Positions 1 through 12,532 of a stretch of 64,000 nt of DNA are shown in pieces. Under the pieces are notes generated by a model, which did not search any database, was not told where the DNA came from, and saw only the letters and a list, made by a program, of their open reading frames with translations. This DNA comes from Tanypteryx hageni (taxonomy: Eukaryota > Arthropoda > Insecta > Odonata > Petaluridae): NCBI GenBank assembly GCA_028673005.1, contig CM054113.1:177055956-177119955 (forward strand), read 5' to 3'. The position numbers and the translations under genes were made by a program. Each line of letters begins with the position of its first letter. Position 1 is the first letter of the stretch.

Positions 1-301
1 TATAGCTCTTTTCTCCTTCCGAGGAGAGCGGAGGGATACTCTCGGAAAGACGTCCGCGTGGACTTTTAAAGGCGGCTAACAAAACGATATTATGCTAGGT
101 TAGAATTTCGGCTCCGTTGGGTATTTTCCCTTCTTCTCCCCCTTCCCTCTTTCTTTCCCTCCTCCCTCCTCCTGTCAAGTGCGAATTCTCATTGTTTCGA
201 GGAATTTCGGTATATTTCACTAGGGGAAAAGGGTACAAATTTCTTTCTGAATAAAAAAATCTTTATATATAAAAGACAATTTTCCCCTTTCTTTTCCCTT
301 A

Positions 302-303
<2 letters not shown>

Positions 304-379
<76 letters not shown>

Positions 380-388
380 ATATATATA
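304..388. repeat. (TA)n microsatellite
   Basis: An almost uninterrupted TA dinucleotide run of about 85 bases, broken once by a C near its right end. Nothing coding lies on either side. Confidence 0.95.
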
Positions 389-1834
389 AATTTATGTAAA
401 CGTGGCGCGAGAAAAGGAATGGGTATTAATTGATGTTCTCTCTCCCTTCATTTCGCTGCATAAGTGGGTCTGTTTGCATCATTTGTTTCATTAAGTTTAT
501 CTCTCTTTGGAATTATGAGAGTTTATTTGAGGGGTTTAATTCAAAGCGTTATTCAGCAGCTCTATCGCCTAATTATCGATGAATGATAGCGTACTCATAA
601 AGAAGAGTTCTTAACCCCCAGGGGAATAATTCATCGAGCTCTCTTGTTGATTCGAAAAAACGATAGCAGGAACGGTTGTTTCACAAAGGCAACGTTTTTT
701 TTCTTTCGGCCGATTTTGAACGGTGGAATTTTTTCGGTTCAGCGATATGAGAACGCCGTCTCTCTTAACGACTCCGTGTTGTTTTTTGTAACTTTTTGCG
801 GATTTAATTGAGGCGCGGTCGTTTCCGTGTCAATTAAAAGTACATTAAGAGTTGAAATATTATGAGGCGTATCATGAAATGGTAATGGGTCCGAAAATCC
901 TGATGAATATTTATACAAGACCGGGTTAGCGAACGGCGTTTCTAAAAGCAACCGTGCTAAGTTTTGAGGATTTATTTTTGGCATGAATAAGGGTTATGAT
1001 GACGAGTGTGTTAACTTTACTCCTAAATTTCGACCGATGTTTCTTTGCGGAATGGGAAGGGAATTTTCTCGAGATTGGCGCGCAAACCACGGCCCGCGGA
1101 CCACATGAAGCGGGCGAGAATATTTTATCCGGTCCGCGAATTCATCGTGAAGGCGAACCGTGAAATTTAATGCAGATTATTACTATGTACTTGTTACTTG
1201 AAGTTATTGCCGGGAGAGCTTTTATTAAGAGGTTATGACGATAAAAAATTCTTTATTATTGTTTATTCACGGAGTGGATCTGTCGCAGTCTCTCAAGTAA
1301 GTGCCGTTGTGAACTATAATGCGGCCTGCCGAAACACTCAATACTTCCAGTGCGGCCCGCGTCGTAAAATATTTACCTAGCTCTGGTTTTGTAGTATTAC
1401 TCAAACTTAAAACTTAAAGCTCTGTAATAATATCCTAATGAGCATCTTACTCAGTTTACTCTCTTTACAAAAGCCATTCTCAAAAAAAGTAAAAAAACTG
1501 TCTCTCTATGGGCATACTTTTTCCACTGAATACTTATGCGAGAAACGTTTCGGCACCCCGGAAACATTTAAGAAGATAGCCGATTATAAAAATTAATTAT
1601 CTCATCTAACGGACGCTACAGTGCTATGTCTTCCGAAAACGAAAATGAAAGCGCTTTTAATGACTGGAAACGGAGAGCTGTTTACTTTATGGGGCGCGCG
1701 AGCAAAAAATTGCGAAATAGTAAAGTAATATCCGGAGATAAATAGGTGAAATGAAAAACGATTCCGAAGAAATCTTGCTGAGCTGAATACGGAGGAAATT
1801 TCACGAGGTTAAACGGAGCGATGTGTAGGGAGGA
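389..1834. other. Unassigned AT-rich DNA
   Basis: No gene recognised; short open frames here have no family resemblance. At about 1082-1140 there is a stretch with GGCCCGCGGACCACATGAAG, which resembles the subterminal sequence of hAT-type non-autonomous elements. I could not find a matching second end or a target duplication, so it is noted only as a possible fragment. Confidence 0.4.
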
Positions 1835-2035
1835 AGATAAAGAGAGAGAGGGAGGTGGAGAGAGAGGGAAGTGGAGAGAGAGGGAGGTGGAGAGAGAGGG
1901 AGGTGGAGAGAGAGGGAGGTGGAGAGCGAGGGAGGTGGAGAGAGAGGGAGGTGGAGAGAGAGAGATAGAGAGAGGGAGACAAAGAAAGGGATGGAGAGAG
2001 AGAGGGAGGTAGAGAGAAATAGGGAAGGTAGGAGG
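1835..2035 (+). repeat. GA-rich polypurine minisatellite
   Basis: Purine-only tandem array built on a unit like GAGAGAGAGGGAGGTG (about 12-16 bases) in roughly ten imperfect copies. Open frames on both strands here are simple-sequence artefacts, giving Glu/Arg/Gly-rich or Ser/Leu/Pro-rich translations. A tract of this purity could form triplex DNA. Confidence 0.9.
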
Positions 2036-3488
2036 AAAGACAAAATGAATTGGTGGATAGCACTTGGAGTGGAAAATATAAAACGATGTAATGGACTGGA
2101 ATGAGAGAGGATTGGCGTAAAAGGGGATGAGATTTGAACTCTCTTTCTCTTACTCGTTCCGAAGTTCTCTCTCTTGCTCTCCATTTTCTCTCTTCTTTCG
2201 CGTCTTTTATTCCCCTCAATCTTTCTTCATCTGTCCTTTTAATCTAACCCTTATCTCTCTGCTTCGAAGTTTTTGTTTCTCTCTCTTACCCTACAAACCC
2301 ATTTTTACCTCGAGCTCCTTTTCGCATCTTCTTTCATCTCGGAACTACTAAAAACCCTTTAGCTTCACCTGACGTCATATTTTTCTTTATAAAATTCTAC
2401 GATTTTTGTTTTCAGTGTAATTTCCATGTATTTTTATAGTCATGAGATTGGCTTAGCTGTATCTATACATTTTTCAAATACACGTAATTTTTATAGTGTA
2501 TATACGTTGCTGATTGGTTTATCACAGTCAGAATCCTTAAATATTCGACTCACACAGTCTGGCTGAATTTATTCCGTTAAAAAAATTATATTCCGTTTAC
2601 ATTAATATCCTTACGAAAATGATTTTGGTGCTTTTTTAAATTAATTTTTTGAAATTTTGAGATTTTGGTATTCCTACGATGATAGTCTCCTTATTAGAAT
2701 TATATTAATTGCAGAAAGTAATACTCGTGTTCGTCAAGTTTATCGCCCCTCTCCCATTATAAATCAGCGAAATTCGATTTTCCAAGGAATATTGTGATTT
2801 ACATAACAGTGCGACCGACAAAGGTGGGAAAATAGTGCATGCCGGAAACACTGTTTTCAACTACGGTTACTACTGTTTACGTGACTCTTTCGTTTTTGTC
2901 CACCCACTTTCATGATCAAAATTTGTGTTATGTACCTCACGTTGTTGCTCGAAGGAACACTCTCGTGTCCTTATCTATTACCTCCAACAAATGCCTTGTC
3001 TTTTCCATCGTATAAAACAGAAAATGAACGACGCCAGATAAAAACCTACGTAACTTCGAGCGTCTTGTAATGAAGAGCTTGTTCTCTTTCATCTCAATTA
3101 CTTTTAATTCTTTTTCATTTTTTTATTCACTGCCCTTATCTCGTCATCCGATCATAAATATTCTTCCCTTTTTCTGTCTTTCGTCATCAGAAGGTATTTG
3201 AAACTGTCCCATTTTCTTCTCTTCTCCTTCTTTCTTCCGTCTCCGTTAATGTCCAAACTCCGCTGCCTCCGTCGGAGAAAATGAGACCCGTATAAAATAA
3301 AGTGGTTGACTTGGAGAGAAAGAGAGATTTTTCGCCAGGAAAGAAAATTCCATTGAGTTAATACGACGAAAATGAAGGGAATTAGCGGTCCGAAACCATT
3401 TCGAGAGCCCTTTACGACAGTTAGGCTGAATCTGCATGAATTATCATTTTATGCTTAATAATGCCAGCAAAAGTAAAGCCTTTAATAT
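2036..3488. other. Unassigned DNA
   Basis: CT-rich to about 2350, then AT-rich. I see no gene, element end or RNA signal. Confidence 0.4.
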
Positions 3489-3490
3489 TA

Positions 3491-3620
3491 GAGTGGCTTG
3501 CAAAATTTATAGAACACTTCAACTGCCTTCCGAAAAATTTTTTTCGCCCAAATCGTGGTAAATTGCCAGAAAAATAACATGTATAACCTTATTTGGCGGT
3601 AATAAGTTCACAAGCCACGC
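3491..3620. mobile_element. Tc1-like MITE (non-autonomous)
   Basis: A 130-bp element with inverted ends. The left end reads GAGTGGCTTGCAAAATTTAT and the right end, reverse-complemented, begins GCGTGGCTTGTGAA. It is flanked by TA at 3489-3490 and 3621-3622, the expected Tc1/mariner target duplication. The GTGGCTTGCAAAA motif is what I recall from the termini of Tc1-type transposons in many animals. There is no coding capacity. The family call rests on the TIR motif and TA flanks only. Confidence 0.7.
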
Positions 3621-5170
3621 TAAATAATTATGTTGTTCTGAAAAACTCATTAACAATGTGCTGTTTTATGAATTTTCTGTCATGAAAATTGTTCGTTTTT
3701 GCTTTTTCTATTCGAGAAGATTTTGGATTGAGAAACTGTCATGAGTTCATAAAAAGGGAAATGCTTCATTTTGTGTAAAATTACATAACACATACGAAAG
3801 CAACCAAATGATATTGTGACTAAAATGGCAACGAACAAATGAGTAATTTCTTGCAACAGGTGGAAGTGAATTCATTTTTCCATAGCTAATTAAATCGGGA
3901 ATCACCTATAGTCTTTTATTCATTCAAAACTGAAATTCGCTTCTTAACTCTTTTAGAATTCATCGCACGAGAATCGGCCGTAAATAATTCGAAATGACAG
4001 CCTGCGGTCATTTAAAAAAATAAACCAGCGAAGCAAAAGGACGAAAGAGGTAATTTATTTTTTGTTCAGAATAATATGCCGTAAACGAAAAAAAACTTGG
4101 GCGGCGACACACTGCCGCGGTAAAAAATATAAAAAAGTTTTTACAAATGGTAGATACTAAAAAAAAAACATATTTTTGTGCGGTGATCAAAAGGGAGACA
4201 GATAAAGGGGAGACACTATAAAGTTCCCGTTACAGAAAGAACGTGACGTTAGGATAATTCCTTCAACAGTTTCTACTGCATTAATATGTGAGTTTTAGAC
4301 GTAACGGAAGCAGGGAATGACCTTTTAGACCACTGCCCTACAAATGCTTACGAGTTTATAGGTATTAACAGCTAACTAACTAACTAACTACCTTTAGAAT
4401 TCTAGAATTTACGCTGTTAATACCCAAACAAACAGGACCAAGCTTCCGCTTAACCCGAGTGGCTTTACTTTGGACCTTTTCCCGTTCCAAATTCTCGAGA
4501 CAATGGCCGCCTTTTAGAAATATATGGAGGTGAATAAAGGTATCGCGGTATTCGGCTGCGTCGGACCTCATAGGAGCAGATGCGATGTCCAATATAGTGC
4601 CTGTGATATTCGGCGATTGTCGGCAGCGGTTCCAACAGGTAGCAAGGTCCTATTCACGTGCGGTATCATAGTGAATAGAGATGGAAATTCGCAGGAAAAT
4701 TACTGCCGAGAAGAGATGCCAAAAATGGGTTTTGTTGTTGATTTATTTCATTAGGGGTTTGTTAATGAAGTATTGTCCCGCTCGCAAAATTTCCCATGAT
4801 GGAGATCTATGGGGGATTAGGTTTACCTAGAGTAATCAACGCTGGTTTGCGATGTCTATTCTGACCCATAAATACAGGGCCAAATGGAGGAAGATTCGAC
4901 GGTAGCGAGACATTCGGGCCTTGGAATATTGGGACCCTTCCAAAGTTTGGAGATCTTAATTATTAAAGCATCGGTTGTAAATTTTGCATAAACTTTTACT
5001 AAAGAAATTATTTACCAAACTGATTTCCAATAAAACTCTGAAAAAGTTATAATTTTAAAACCAGAGGCTTCATAAATCATAAAAGTATCTACTTCTTACT
5101 GTAATGTTTGTTGTATACTTACAGCTTATCACTATTTTTATTATATATTGTATATTCATATTTTATTTTT
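3621..5170. other. Unassigned DNA with a short (TAAC)n run
   Basis: No gene recognised. A five-copy TAAC run lies at about 4372-4391. The open frames near 4380-4750 do not clearly resemble a known family. Confidence 0.4.
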
Positions 5171-5174
5171 TTCC

Positions 5175-5350
5175 CATGGGAAAAGGGAAAGAGGTAGGAA
5201 AAGGTTTCAGCTGATAGACGATTTGAAAGGGAAAGACAGTTATCAAGATATGAAGAGGACAGCGCAAAATAGGAGTATATGGAGAACCAGGTTTAACCAA
5301 GAATAATCACGGACCTGTCTACGGACAGACTACCTATGATGATGATTTTA
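5175..5350 (+). pseudogene. LINE 3' end fragment (RTE/BovB-like)
   Basis: The plus strand encodes a short stretch with the signature of the extreme C-terminus of single-ORF LINEs (DDLKGKDSYQDMKRTAQNRS, then WR). The intact-like element at 59-62 kb ends in the equivalent place with FDDLKERGGYQEMKEMARNR. The coding part is followed by a conserved short 3' UTR ending in GATGATGAT, the microsatellite tail usual for this group. The same 3' UTR, inverted, recurs at 21611-21666. This is a dead-on-arrival 5'-truncated copy. Confidence 0.75.
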
Positions 5351-6419
5351 TTTTATAGTTTTTAGATTTTGGTATTTATAAATTTTAATGAGTACCAGTA
5401 TTTAAATACTATTTATTATTATACATATTAATCTCCTGAAGCCTCCATGGATAGTTGCAAGTGAGCCCTCTTCTGTGCTTGGGCAGACCCTGCATAAATA
5501 TTCATATCCATATTTAAATTATAATTTTGGTACTGTTCATGCGGGTACTATGTAATTACTATGCAATAATTTTAAAATTTCTATGTAATCCGTTAATATG
5601 AATTGAATGGGTTCTAAACATTAGAAGTGAATATCTCATCGTTTTCAGATTTATTTTTTAATATTCTTTTTGGCCATGTTTTAATATATTGTCCAAATAT
5701 TTTTCAAAATTAATGATATTTTTTCTTCATTTTCTTTCTTTCTTTCATTTAAACTTAATAAATAGCAACATATGCACGCATATTTTTATAGTTCCTAAAT
5801 GTTTTAGTATCGAATTTTCTGACACTTCTCTATTCAAGAATCAATTATCGATCTCATCTTATGACTAAAATCAAATTATGTCTCTCCAATGGCGATGACA
5901 AGGCGGGCAAAACAAAATGCGCCGTCATATTTGCTATTTCCCCGGCAGTATGTTCTAAAAATAACCAACTTTTATATGGCTATTAGATAAACATAGGGTT
6001 ACCAGATGTCCAAAGGTAGAATGGAGGACGTATGCGGAAAAAATGGAAGATAAAGGAGTAAAAGACCGGACATTCTCTTCCGAGGAATAAGGGCATTAAG
6101 AAAGGTGAAGGAGCAACAAATTAATTCACCAAGAAACCAATAGAAATAACAAAAATACTCAAAATGCTTATATAGTGTAATAATAATGAATTTTATTCAC
6201 TAATATACTTCTCAGAAGAAATTATTTTTCTAAGAAGATCTTCATTCTTAAGAAGGTGAGAATGGAAATCTTCACAAGAAAAGTTATTCATATTACACTG
6301 GATCATAATAATTCCCTTTATTGTTTTCACGGACAATTTCTTTACGGGATCCACAGATCATATATTAGAGAAAAGACCCTTTCTACGTTTGCATTGTCCT
6401 TGAATGCAAAAAACAAATT
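5351..6419. other. Unassigned DNA; possible hAT terminus
   Basis: AT-rich with no gene. AGGGTTACCAGATGTCC at 5995-6011 resembles hAT-type terminal inverted repeats. It lies on the 3' side of the minus-strand transposase remnant that starts near 6420, so it may be that element's end. I could not find a matching terminus on the other side. Confidence 0.35.
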
Positions 6420-7935
6420 CGCATATTTTTAAAAGCTCAGAATAACAATCTTTATTATTGCAGCTCCTAAAAAATGAAAAGGGACATCAAAGAATCGATC
6501 GTCTTTGTTTTCTATGAATAACTTATGATTGTTATACTGATCGAGTAACTTCTCGTCATCAATAATAATGTCCTTTTCCTTGAGATAACACAAACACGGT
6601 ATCATACAGGGGCGGATCCAGAAACTTCCCAAGAAGAGGGCGATCGCCCCAATTGCCACTCCCCCTTATTGATTCCTTCTCTTCCGACGACCATACATTT
6701 TGAAAATCCATATCCCCATCATAACAATTTTTTTCCATGTCATACAGACTTAATCTTCGGTGTAGAAACAAGGAATGTTGCGCGGAATGAATTTAAGAAT
6801 GTACCCAGTGGAGGGCAATGGGGTTGTCCAAGGGGAAGGCGATCGCCCCCATCGCCCCTCCCTTGGATCCGCCACTGGTATCATATCATTATATCGGAAA
6901 TTTTTGTTCTTTAATTCCATCCACTCAAAACATTGAAATTCCTCAAATTGATTTATTTACTTTTCTAAATAAAGAATGCATTCTTGATAAACACGCTGCG
7001 TTTATCCAACAAAACTCCGACATTCTTCACCAGTACTCTTTTCATGTAACGCTTCAATAATTTCCCTGACTGATAATGGCAAAAAAATTTCCCAAATTCT
7101 TATTTTTAAAGAAACTATTGTTGTTTTAAGCAAAGCGACAATTTATAAAACAGAGTTATTTTCTCTTTCTACGGCCTCTATTTTGTTTTGTAAAACAGAC
7201 GTAAGCGAGACCAAGAAACGAAGGTAAAGTTCAGAAATTTCACTTTCAAAAAAGGTTTTTATCAGTATTGGCGGTCGAGTAAGGGACAGGAAATACTGTT
7301 TTTGAGCAGGAAATAACTTCAACAGTGTTTCTAAAACTGATGCTAAATTAAGCCATTGTTTCCCTACTTTCCATTCACTCCTGCAAAATTTACGTTTGCA
7401 TTGTCACCTGTAAAGGAAACACATTTCAAAGATAAACCAAATCTCTCCAGAGTCGTCAACACATACTCTGATATGGTCTTCGAAGTTTCATCGGGAGTAG
7501 CAGTTAATTCAAGCACTTTTGTTTGTATTCCACTCTCTTTCAAATCAAAATACTGCACAAAGATTTGGAAGACCTTAAGTGGGTCATGATTGCTGGCATC
7601 CGTTGCAACTCCGAAACAAGATATTTCACTCATTGTCTTCAAAACAAATCGATAGTATGTGGAGCGATCACTTTATTCACCATTGCTTCAGTTTTTGTTC
7701 TTGCGCATGTTGTGTTGAGAGCAGTTTCCAAATATTTAAATAATTCTCTTAACAGACTTGCAGTGCAGTCCATAGATTTAAAGACGGATTGTTTTGGATA
7801 TAGAAGGATGTCACTTTTACACCCGAAGATGAAATTCGTACCATTTCTCTGTTTTTCACTTTGAATGTGACGTTCCAAATCCAAGAACTCCGTATTTGCA
7901 ACAGAAAGAAAGCAGAAGAAGCAGATTTTAACCAA
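6420..7935 (-). pseudogene. Decayed hAT-superfamily transposase
   Basis: Minus-strand frames at 7935-7639 and 7642-7364 read as consecutive parts of one protein, with stretches such as FGVATDASNHDPLKVFQIFV, TISEYVLTTLERFG and VSFTGDNANVNFAGV. These match what I know of DUF4371/hAT-like transposases (the group that includes ZNF862- and ZBED-related genes): a catalytic-core Asp in the ATDASNH block and a second conserved GDNANVNFGG-type block. Further decayed sequence continues down to about 6420. Several stops and frameshifts are present and no dimerisation domain can be read cleanly. The reading frame is split by a later MITE at 6607-6877. No intact TIR pair was found. Confidence 0.65.
6607..6877. 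mobile_element. hAT MITE with 8-bp TSD GTATCATA
   Basis: A 271-bp non-autonomous element. Left end CAGGGGCGGATCCAG, right end CTTGGATCCGCCACTG; these are imperfect inverted repeats of each other. Both sides are flanked by the perfect 8-bp direct repeat GTATCATA (6599-6606 and 6878-6885), diagnostic of hAT transposition. Subterminal GGGCGATCGCCCC palindromes occur at both ends. It lies inside, and is younger than, the minus-strand transposase remnant. Confidence 0.92.
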
Positions 7936-9380
7936 CCGTTATTGGAGAGAGAATGTCGGTAGCTGGACGCAAAATTCGATATATTATAAGACTGCAGGAG
8001 GCTATATAGCTACTTTCAGACACAGTTTATGCATTATGGTTTGTTACATTACGTTCTATAATTGGATGGAATTAGTTGAAATCCATACGTATGCTTTCGA
8101 GTAAATAGAATTTAATGAAAATCTACGAGAATAAATTATCCTCATTTATTGCTCGATATGATTCATTTTTACGCAATCTATTTTGGGTTGAATAATACAC
8201 AAACACGAAATTTCACCACATTATGTCGTGCTCTTTAACCTATAGAGTCAAGCAGAAACTATAGGCGTCAGAATACAGACAGACGGAATTTAAAAAATAA
8301 AACACTTTTTCGGACTCGCGGACACGTACATTAAAAATCTTTCAGGCGAATTTTTTCACTATCACAGTATTTTCTCTATATATTTCGTATGTGAGAATAT
8401 AAAAGGTTAGTGAAGATGATTTTTTCAGGAGACTCGGGGGAAAAACAAAAAATATTGAAAGAACTATAAAGGAAAAACAGTCCTGGGAGAATTTCATTAT
8501 TCCTAAGTGAAATGAGACGCGTTCAAATTTTGCTTAACGCATCTATTTCAATCTTATCTTTCTATTTTTGGCCACGAAAAATTGATGCGAATGATAAAAT
8601 TATTCAGTATACACGAAATTCTCCCGCTGCTGGAAGAAACTCACATCTTTGAACTTTCACCACGACTAAATTCGCCAGATCCACACTCCATTAGAGAATC
8701 GCAGTAGATTTCAAGCCGGTTGACGGGTCACGTCATCGCCCTTGCCCTCTTTTTCGTTTTGCCTCCGCACCAGGAATATGCGTAAAACAATCTGACGAAC
8801 CTAAACGAGGCCTATAATGCGTACGGGGTGTTTTACCGGATCCCGGAGTTCACGTTTAGCGTGGGTGTCGGACTGGGGAACACCTTTTCCGCCTTAGACG
8901 CCTCGAAAAGGAAATTGAGTGAGGAGGGAAGAATTGAGGGGATGATGGTGAGCGCGGAGAGAGTAATATGGGTTCGTCGGTCGGGAAAAGGGATCCCAGT
9001 TACACAAGGGGATGAGTTAAGGGAGAGTTTTCAACATAAAGGGATTTTCTCAGGTGTTGTGAGTGTTACACTAATGTGAGGATTTCCTAAAAGGTTATGG
9101 TCGCTATCTCGCGGAGGGAGAACGGATGTTTGAGGTGAGAGGAAGGAGAGAGGAAATGAAGGAGAAATAAAGAATAGAAGAGGTGCGCAGAAAGATTGGA
9201 TAGCCAATTTTTCGCCTTATAAATATTTAACTTTTTAATTTCGACAAGGGAAAATTATTAAAAAACTCCATATCTGTAAAATGTTTAATTTTATGTTATG
9301 GAATATGGTTTGTATTTAATGAATTATCATTAATATTTATATGGAAATGGAATTTAAGCAAAAAGTTTTTATTTAGGGTT
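7936..9380. other. Unassigned DNA
   Basis: No gene, RNA or element end recognised. The short open frame at 8828-9079 has no recognisable motif. Confidence 0.4.
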
Positions 9381-9387
9381 GGAAAGG

Positions 9388-10453
9388 GTGTACCGCCAAT
9401 TCGTTGCGGGTAATTCGTCGCGGGCAATTCGTCGCGAGGCAATTCGTCGTAAGACAAATTCGCCGTAAATTCAGGAATCTTTGAGGAAATAGGTTATCCT
9501 TTTCTTCATTAATCCTGCGATACACCATATTTAGTGTGTGAGAAGGGTTGACGATGCCTCATAATTTCCGAATGAATTATAGAACTACTGTGCAGATTAT
9601 TCACAACAATTATCCTAATAAAAATTTCGGAAAATATAAATGATGAAATATTCGTATCTTATCTGATCAGGATTGTAATAAAAATCTTATTCCTCCTTTC
9701 ACTTTGTGTATGGGACTTTTTATAAGTGTTGAAACAAACTTCCCGTCTATGTAGAAGATTGAGATTTGGCAGGAATCCAGCGCGTGCCCGCGCTTTCATA
9801 TAATAATCAATTCGTGAATACTATTGAAGTTATTGGTATGCAACCTTCTTCAAATGTAAATATAAACTATTCTAAATATTTCATTTGCCGCAACTACCTC
9901 TCTAAACCAATTATGAGAGTTAATGTTAGGAGACCCTTTTTCTTTTCCTCGATTACATGGATTCCGGATTGACAAATAACCAATGTCGTCTTATCCTACA
10001 ATGCGGAATCTGCGGCTGCAGAGGTTGTCGCGCAACACTTTTATTTGTATTTCATTTTGTGTTTATAGTGGTAATCCCTGCAGCAATAGTGGGAGAGTAG
10101 TCGTAGAAAGCTATGTTATAAGGGAAAGAATGGAAATGGAAAAAACTTGCATATGTTTGAGGGTGAAGAGTATTTACCGAGAAAGTATTGCAAGATATTT
10201 TTATAGCATATGAAAAGCAAAGTCGGGCTAAAATTTAGCTGCATCTTGGACGGCGAGATATTTCGTTGCCAATGCGCGACTCGGGATTTCACTATACAAA
10301 TCGTGACATTGAAAATAACAGAAAAATATCTCCTATTTCAGCGATCCCTGAATTTGCGACGAATTTGTCTTGCACAGAATTTGACAGGCGACGAATTTCC
10401 GCGCGACGAATTGCCGCGCGACGAATTGCCCGCGAAGAATTGAAGTATAACCG
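9388..10453. mobile_element. Non-autonomous element with subrepeat-built inverted ends
   Basis: About 1.07 kb bounded by long imperfect inverted repeats (roughly 9394-9506 and 10312-10450). Each arm is a short tandem array of a 14-15-base unit, consensus near CAATTCGTCGCGSGG: five AATTCG-containing units on the left and six on the right in opposite orientation. The arms continue inwards as matching unique sequence around AAATTCAGG and AAATAGG. The centre (9510-10310) encodes nothing recognisable. Imperfect direct repeats GGAAAGGGTGTACC (9381-9394) and GGAAAGTGGTACC (10456-10468) flank it and may be a target duplication. I cannot assign a superfamily; Foldback-like structure is the nearest description. 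Confidence 0.7.
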
Positions 10454-10469
10454 GTGGAAAGTGGTACCT

Positions 10470-12245
10470 ATTTTAAGAAAACAACTTTATCTTTGTTTCA
10501 CTCGTTGAGGAACCAAAAAATTATATATACACACGAGCAATATCTTTATGTAACTTTAGTCCTGTTCATTAAGATATAATTTATTTCACATGAATTTTAT
10601 CTAAATTACGCATACTACGAAAAGTACAAACAATTTCTTTATGATAAATTGAACGCCTTGGAGTATGTACTCGATACACCTAAAAGAATTGAAATGGCAC
10701 ATGAACAGTTAAGCACTCTAGCTTGGGACTTTAATGTTTGTATTACATTTCAGACTCGTTACGCTTTTGACAAACTGAATTTTTTATTGGCATAACGAGA
10801 TAGGCACTTGGCACGGATTATTATAAAATCTACCACAAAATAACTTTCGTATTCGCATTGATTATAAGCATGTTCAGTAAGTACTCTTTATTTCCTGCTC
10901 TTTCTCAAAGTTCGTCTCGTGAAGGACCATCTAACCGGTTTCTATTTGACTAGCACACCCCAACATTAAGTTGCCCCTTCGACTACTGGCCTATCGCCAA
11001 TCCTATCAATCACAAACCAGGGCCTGAGTTCCTTTTGGGTATGTTCACAAGCTTCCTCATTTCCTCGTACTGCGCTGGACTATGACTGGCCAAAGACATG
11101 GTTTAATGGGTGTAGTTTCTTTCAATTGCGGACATTACTTTATTGACTTTGGCATCGCGTAACATCCGGCAAGTTCTCAATTTGACCGCAAGTCTTTGTA
11201 AAAAAAAAGGTCTGGTTGGGTATACGTACTTTCTTATTTTTCCACGACGGCAGTTCCAAACCCTTGATCCTCAACTGACGGTGAGAGGCCTCTGGCGGAT
11301 TTTTCCTTAGCGCAGTTTAAACTGATTCGTTGTCCGCGACGTTAGTACGTAGAAGTCTGCCGATGACTGATGTGTGTTGCGGAGAGGATACGGTTTGAAT
11401 TTTGACAGCAGCATTTAAGATTTTACCGCTTTAGATTATATACGGTAAGTGAAGCCAATAACTACTGCTATTTGTGAGGTTTATGTTAAACAGCTCAGCA
11501 GAATATAACTTCTTCGTAGTAATATATGCCGTATCTTTCTGCTTGAACTTTCAGGTGATTTTTGGTTCTTCTCATCTATTCATCTTGTTTTCCCGTCTGA
11601 AGTGATACAGTGTGTCCGAAGTTTGTTTATGAAGAGAGGCTTCTCTTCGCGGGAGAACGAACTTCCACCGCTGGAGGATTTTTCCTCGGCAAAAGTAAGT
11701 AGATGTCAGTTCTTGTTAACATAGAATTTACAATTTTCATTTATTTTCAGCGTTAGTTGAGTCGTGGCGATGAATACTTTCTAGCATATGGGAAAATTCA
11801 AGTTCGATACGAAACTTAATTTAGCTTAAATTTGATACACGGATTTCCCATACCCATTAGTAGTCATTTATCGCTTTGTGGTACTTAAAGTTAAGCCATC
11901 TCTATCTCTCTCTCTTTATAAAGCTTAATTGTAGCTTACTCGAGGCTGTAACAACTAGATATTTTACTGCAACCACTGTGCGCTCCGTGTGACGGTGGCA
12001 TGTTTTTAAGTTCTTAACTGCCGATCGCAGTTCTGTTTTTCGAATAGAGTAACACAACCTTGAATGTAGATCATCTGATGGCGAGGAAACCGGTGAAGTT
12101 AAACTTTCATATTGTTTCCTAATAATCTGCTTATTAAGTGCGTATGGATATAGATGGGACCATGCCTAGGTTAGATCAAAACGATGCAACGGCCCCGGGC
12201 ATTGCGCTTCTTCATAACGGGAAGAAAAGTTGATTTAATTCGATG
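10470..12245. other. Unassigned DNA
   Basis: No gene recognised. A weak inverted repeat (TATGGGAAA near 11790 and TTTCCCATA near 11850) is present, but nothing else structured. Confidence 0.4.
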
Positions 12246-12253
12246 GTTTAAAG

Positions 12254-12524
12254 CAGGGGTCTCCAAAACATTTGAGAGGAGGGCCGCATAGGAATATTGA
12301 AAGGACTGGGCGGGCCGGATAAAAAAAGTTTCAAAATTTAACATATTTTATTCTATAATTACCTAAGCTTACATGCATATATAACTATAAGTAAACAAGA
12401 ATAAATGTAAGAAAAATTATAATGCAAACAATGCGCCAGTTGGAAACATTGATTTTATGATGTTTAATAAAATTTTTGCGGGCCGGATAAAACCCTTTCG
12501 CGGGCCGTAGTTTGGGGACGCCTG
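12254..12524. mobile_element. hAT MITE (Charlie-like ends)
   Basis: A 271-bp element. Left end CAGGGGTCTCCAAAACATTT, right end GTAGTTTGGGGACGCCTG; these are inverted repeats of each other. GGGCCGGATAAAA occurs near each end as a subterminal motif. Flanks are GTTTAAAG (12246-12253) and GTTTCAAG (12525-12532), an 8-bp target duplication with one later mismatch. The CAGGGGTC...CAAAC pattern with CGGCCCGCG is the classic hAT-Charlie-type terminus. There is no coding capacity. Confidence 0.88.
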
Positions 12525-12532
12525 GTTTCAAG

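Noticed and set aside
1082..1360. Possible hAT MITE with GGCCCGCGGACC blocks
   Set aside because: Subterminal-like motifs only; no termini or 8-bp duplication found.
1801..2219. Open frames of 127 and 136 codons on the minus strand
   Set aside because: Low-complexity translation of the GA-rich repeat.
4380..4592. Possible LINE RT C-terminal scrap (minus), with LENLEREKVQSKATR
   Set aside because: Only about a dozen residues resemble the EKVQRRATR block; no neighbouring motifs support it.
11787..11855. Weak inverted repeat around TATGGGAAA/TTTCCCATA
   Set aside because: Only nine bases match with poor interior pairing; no flanking duplication.
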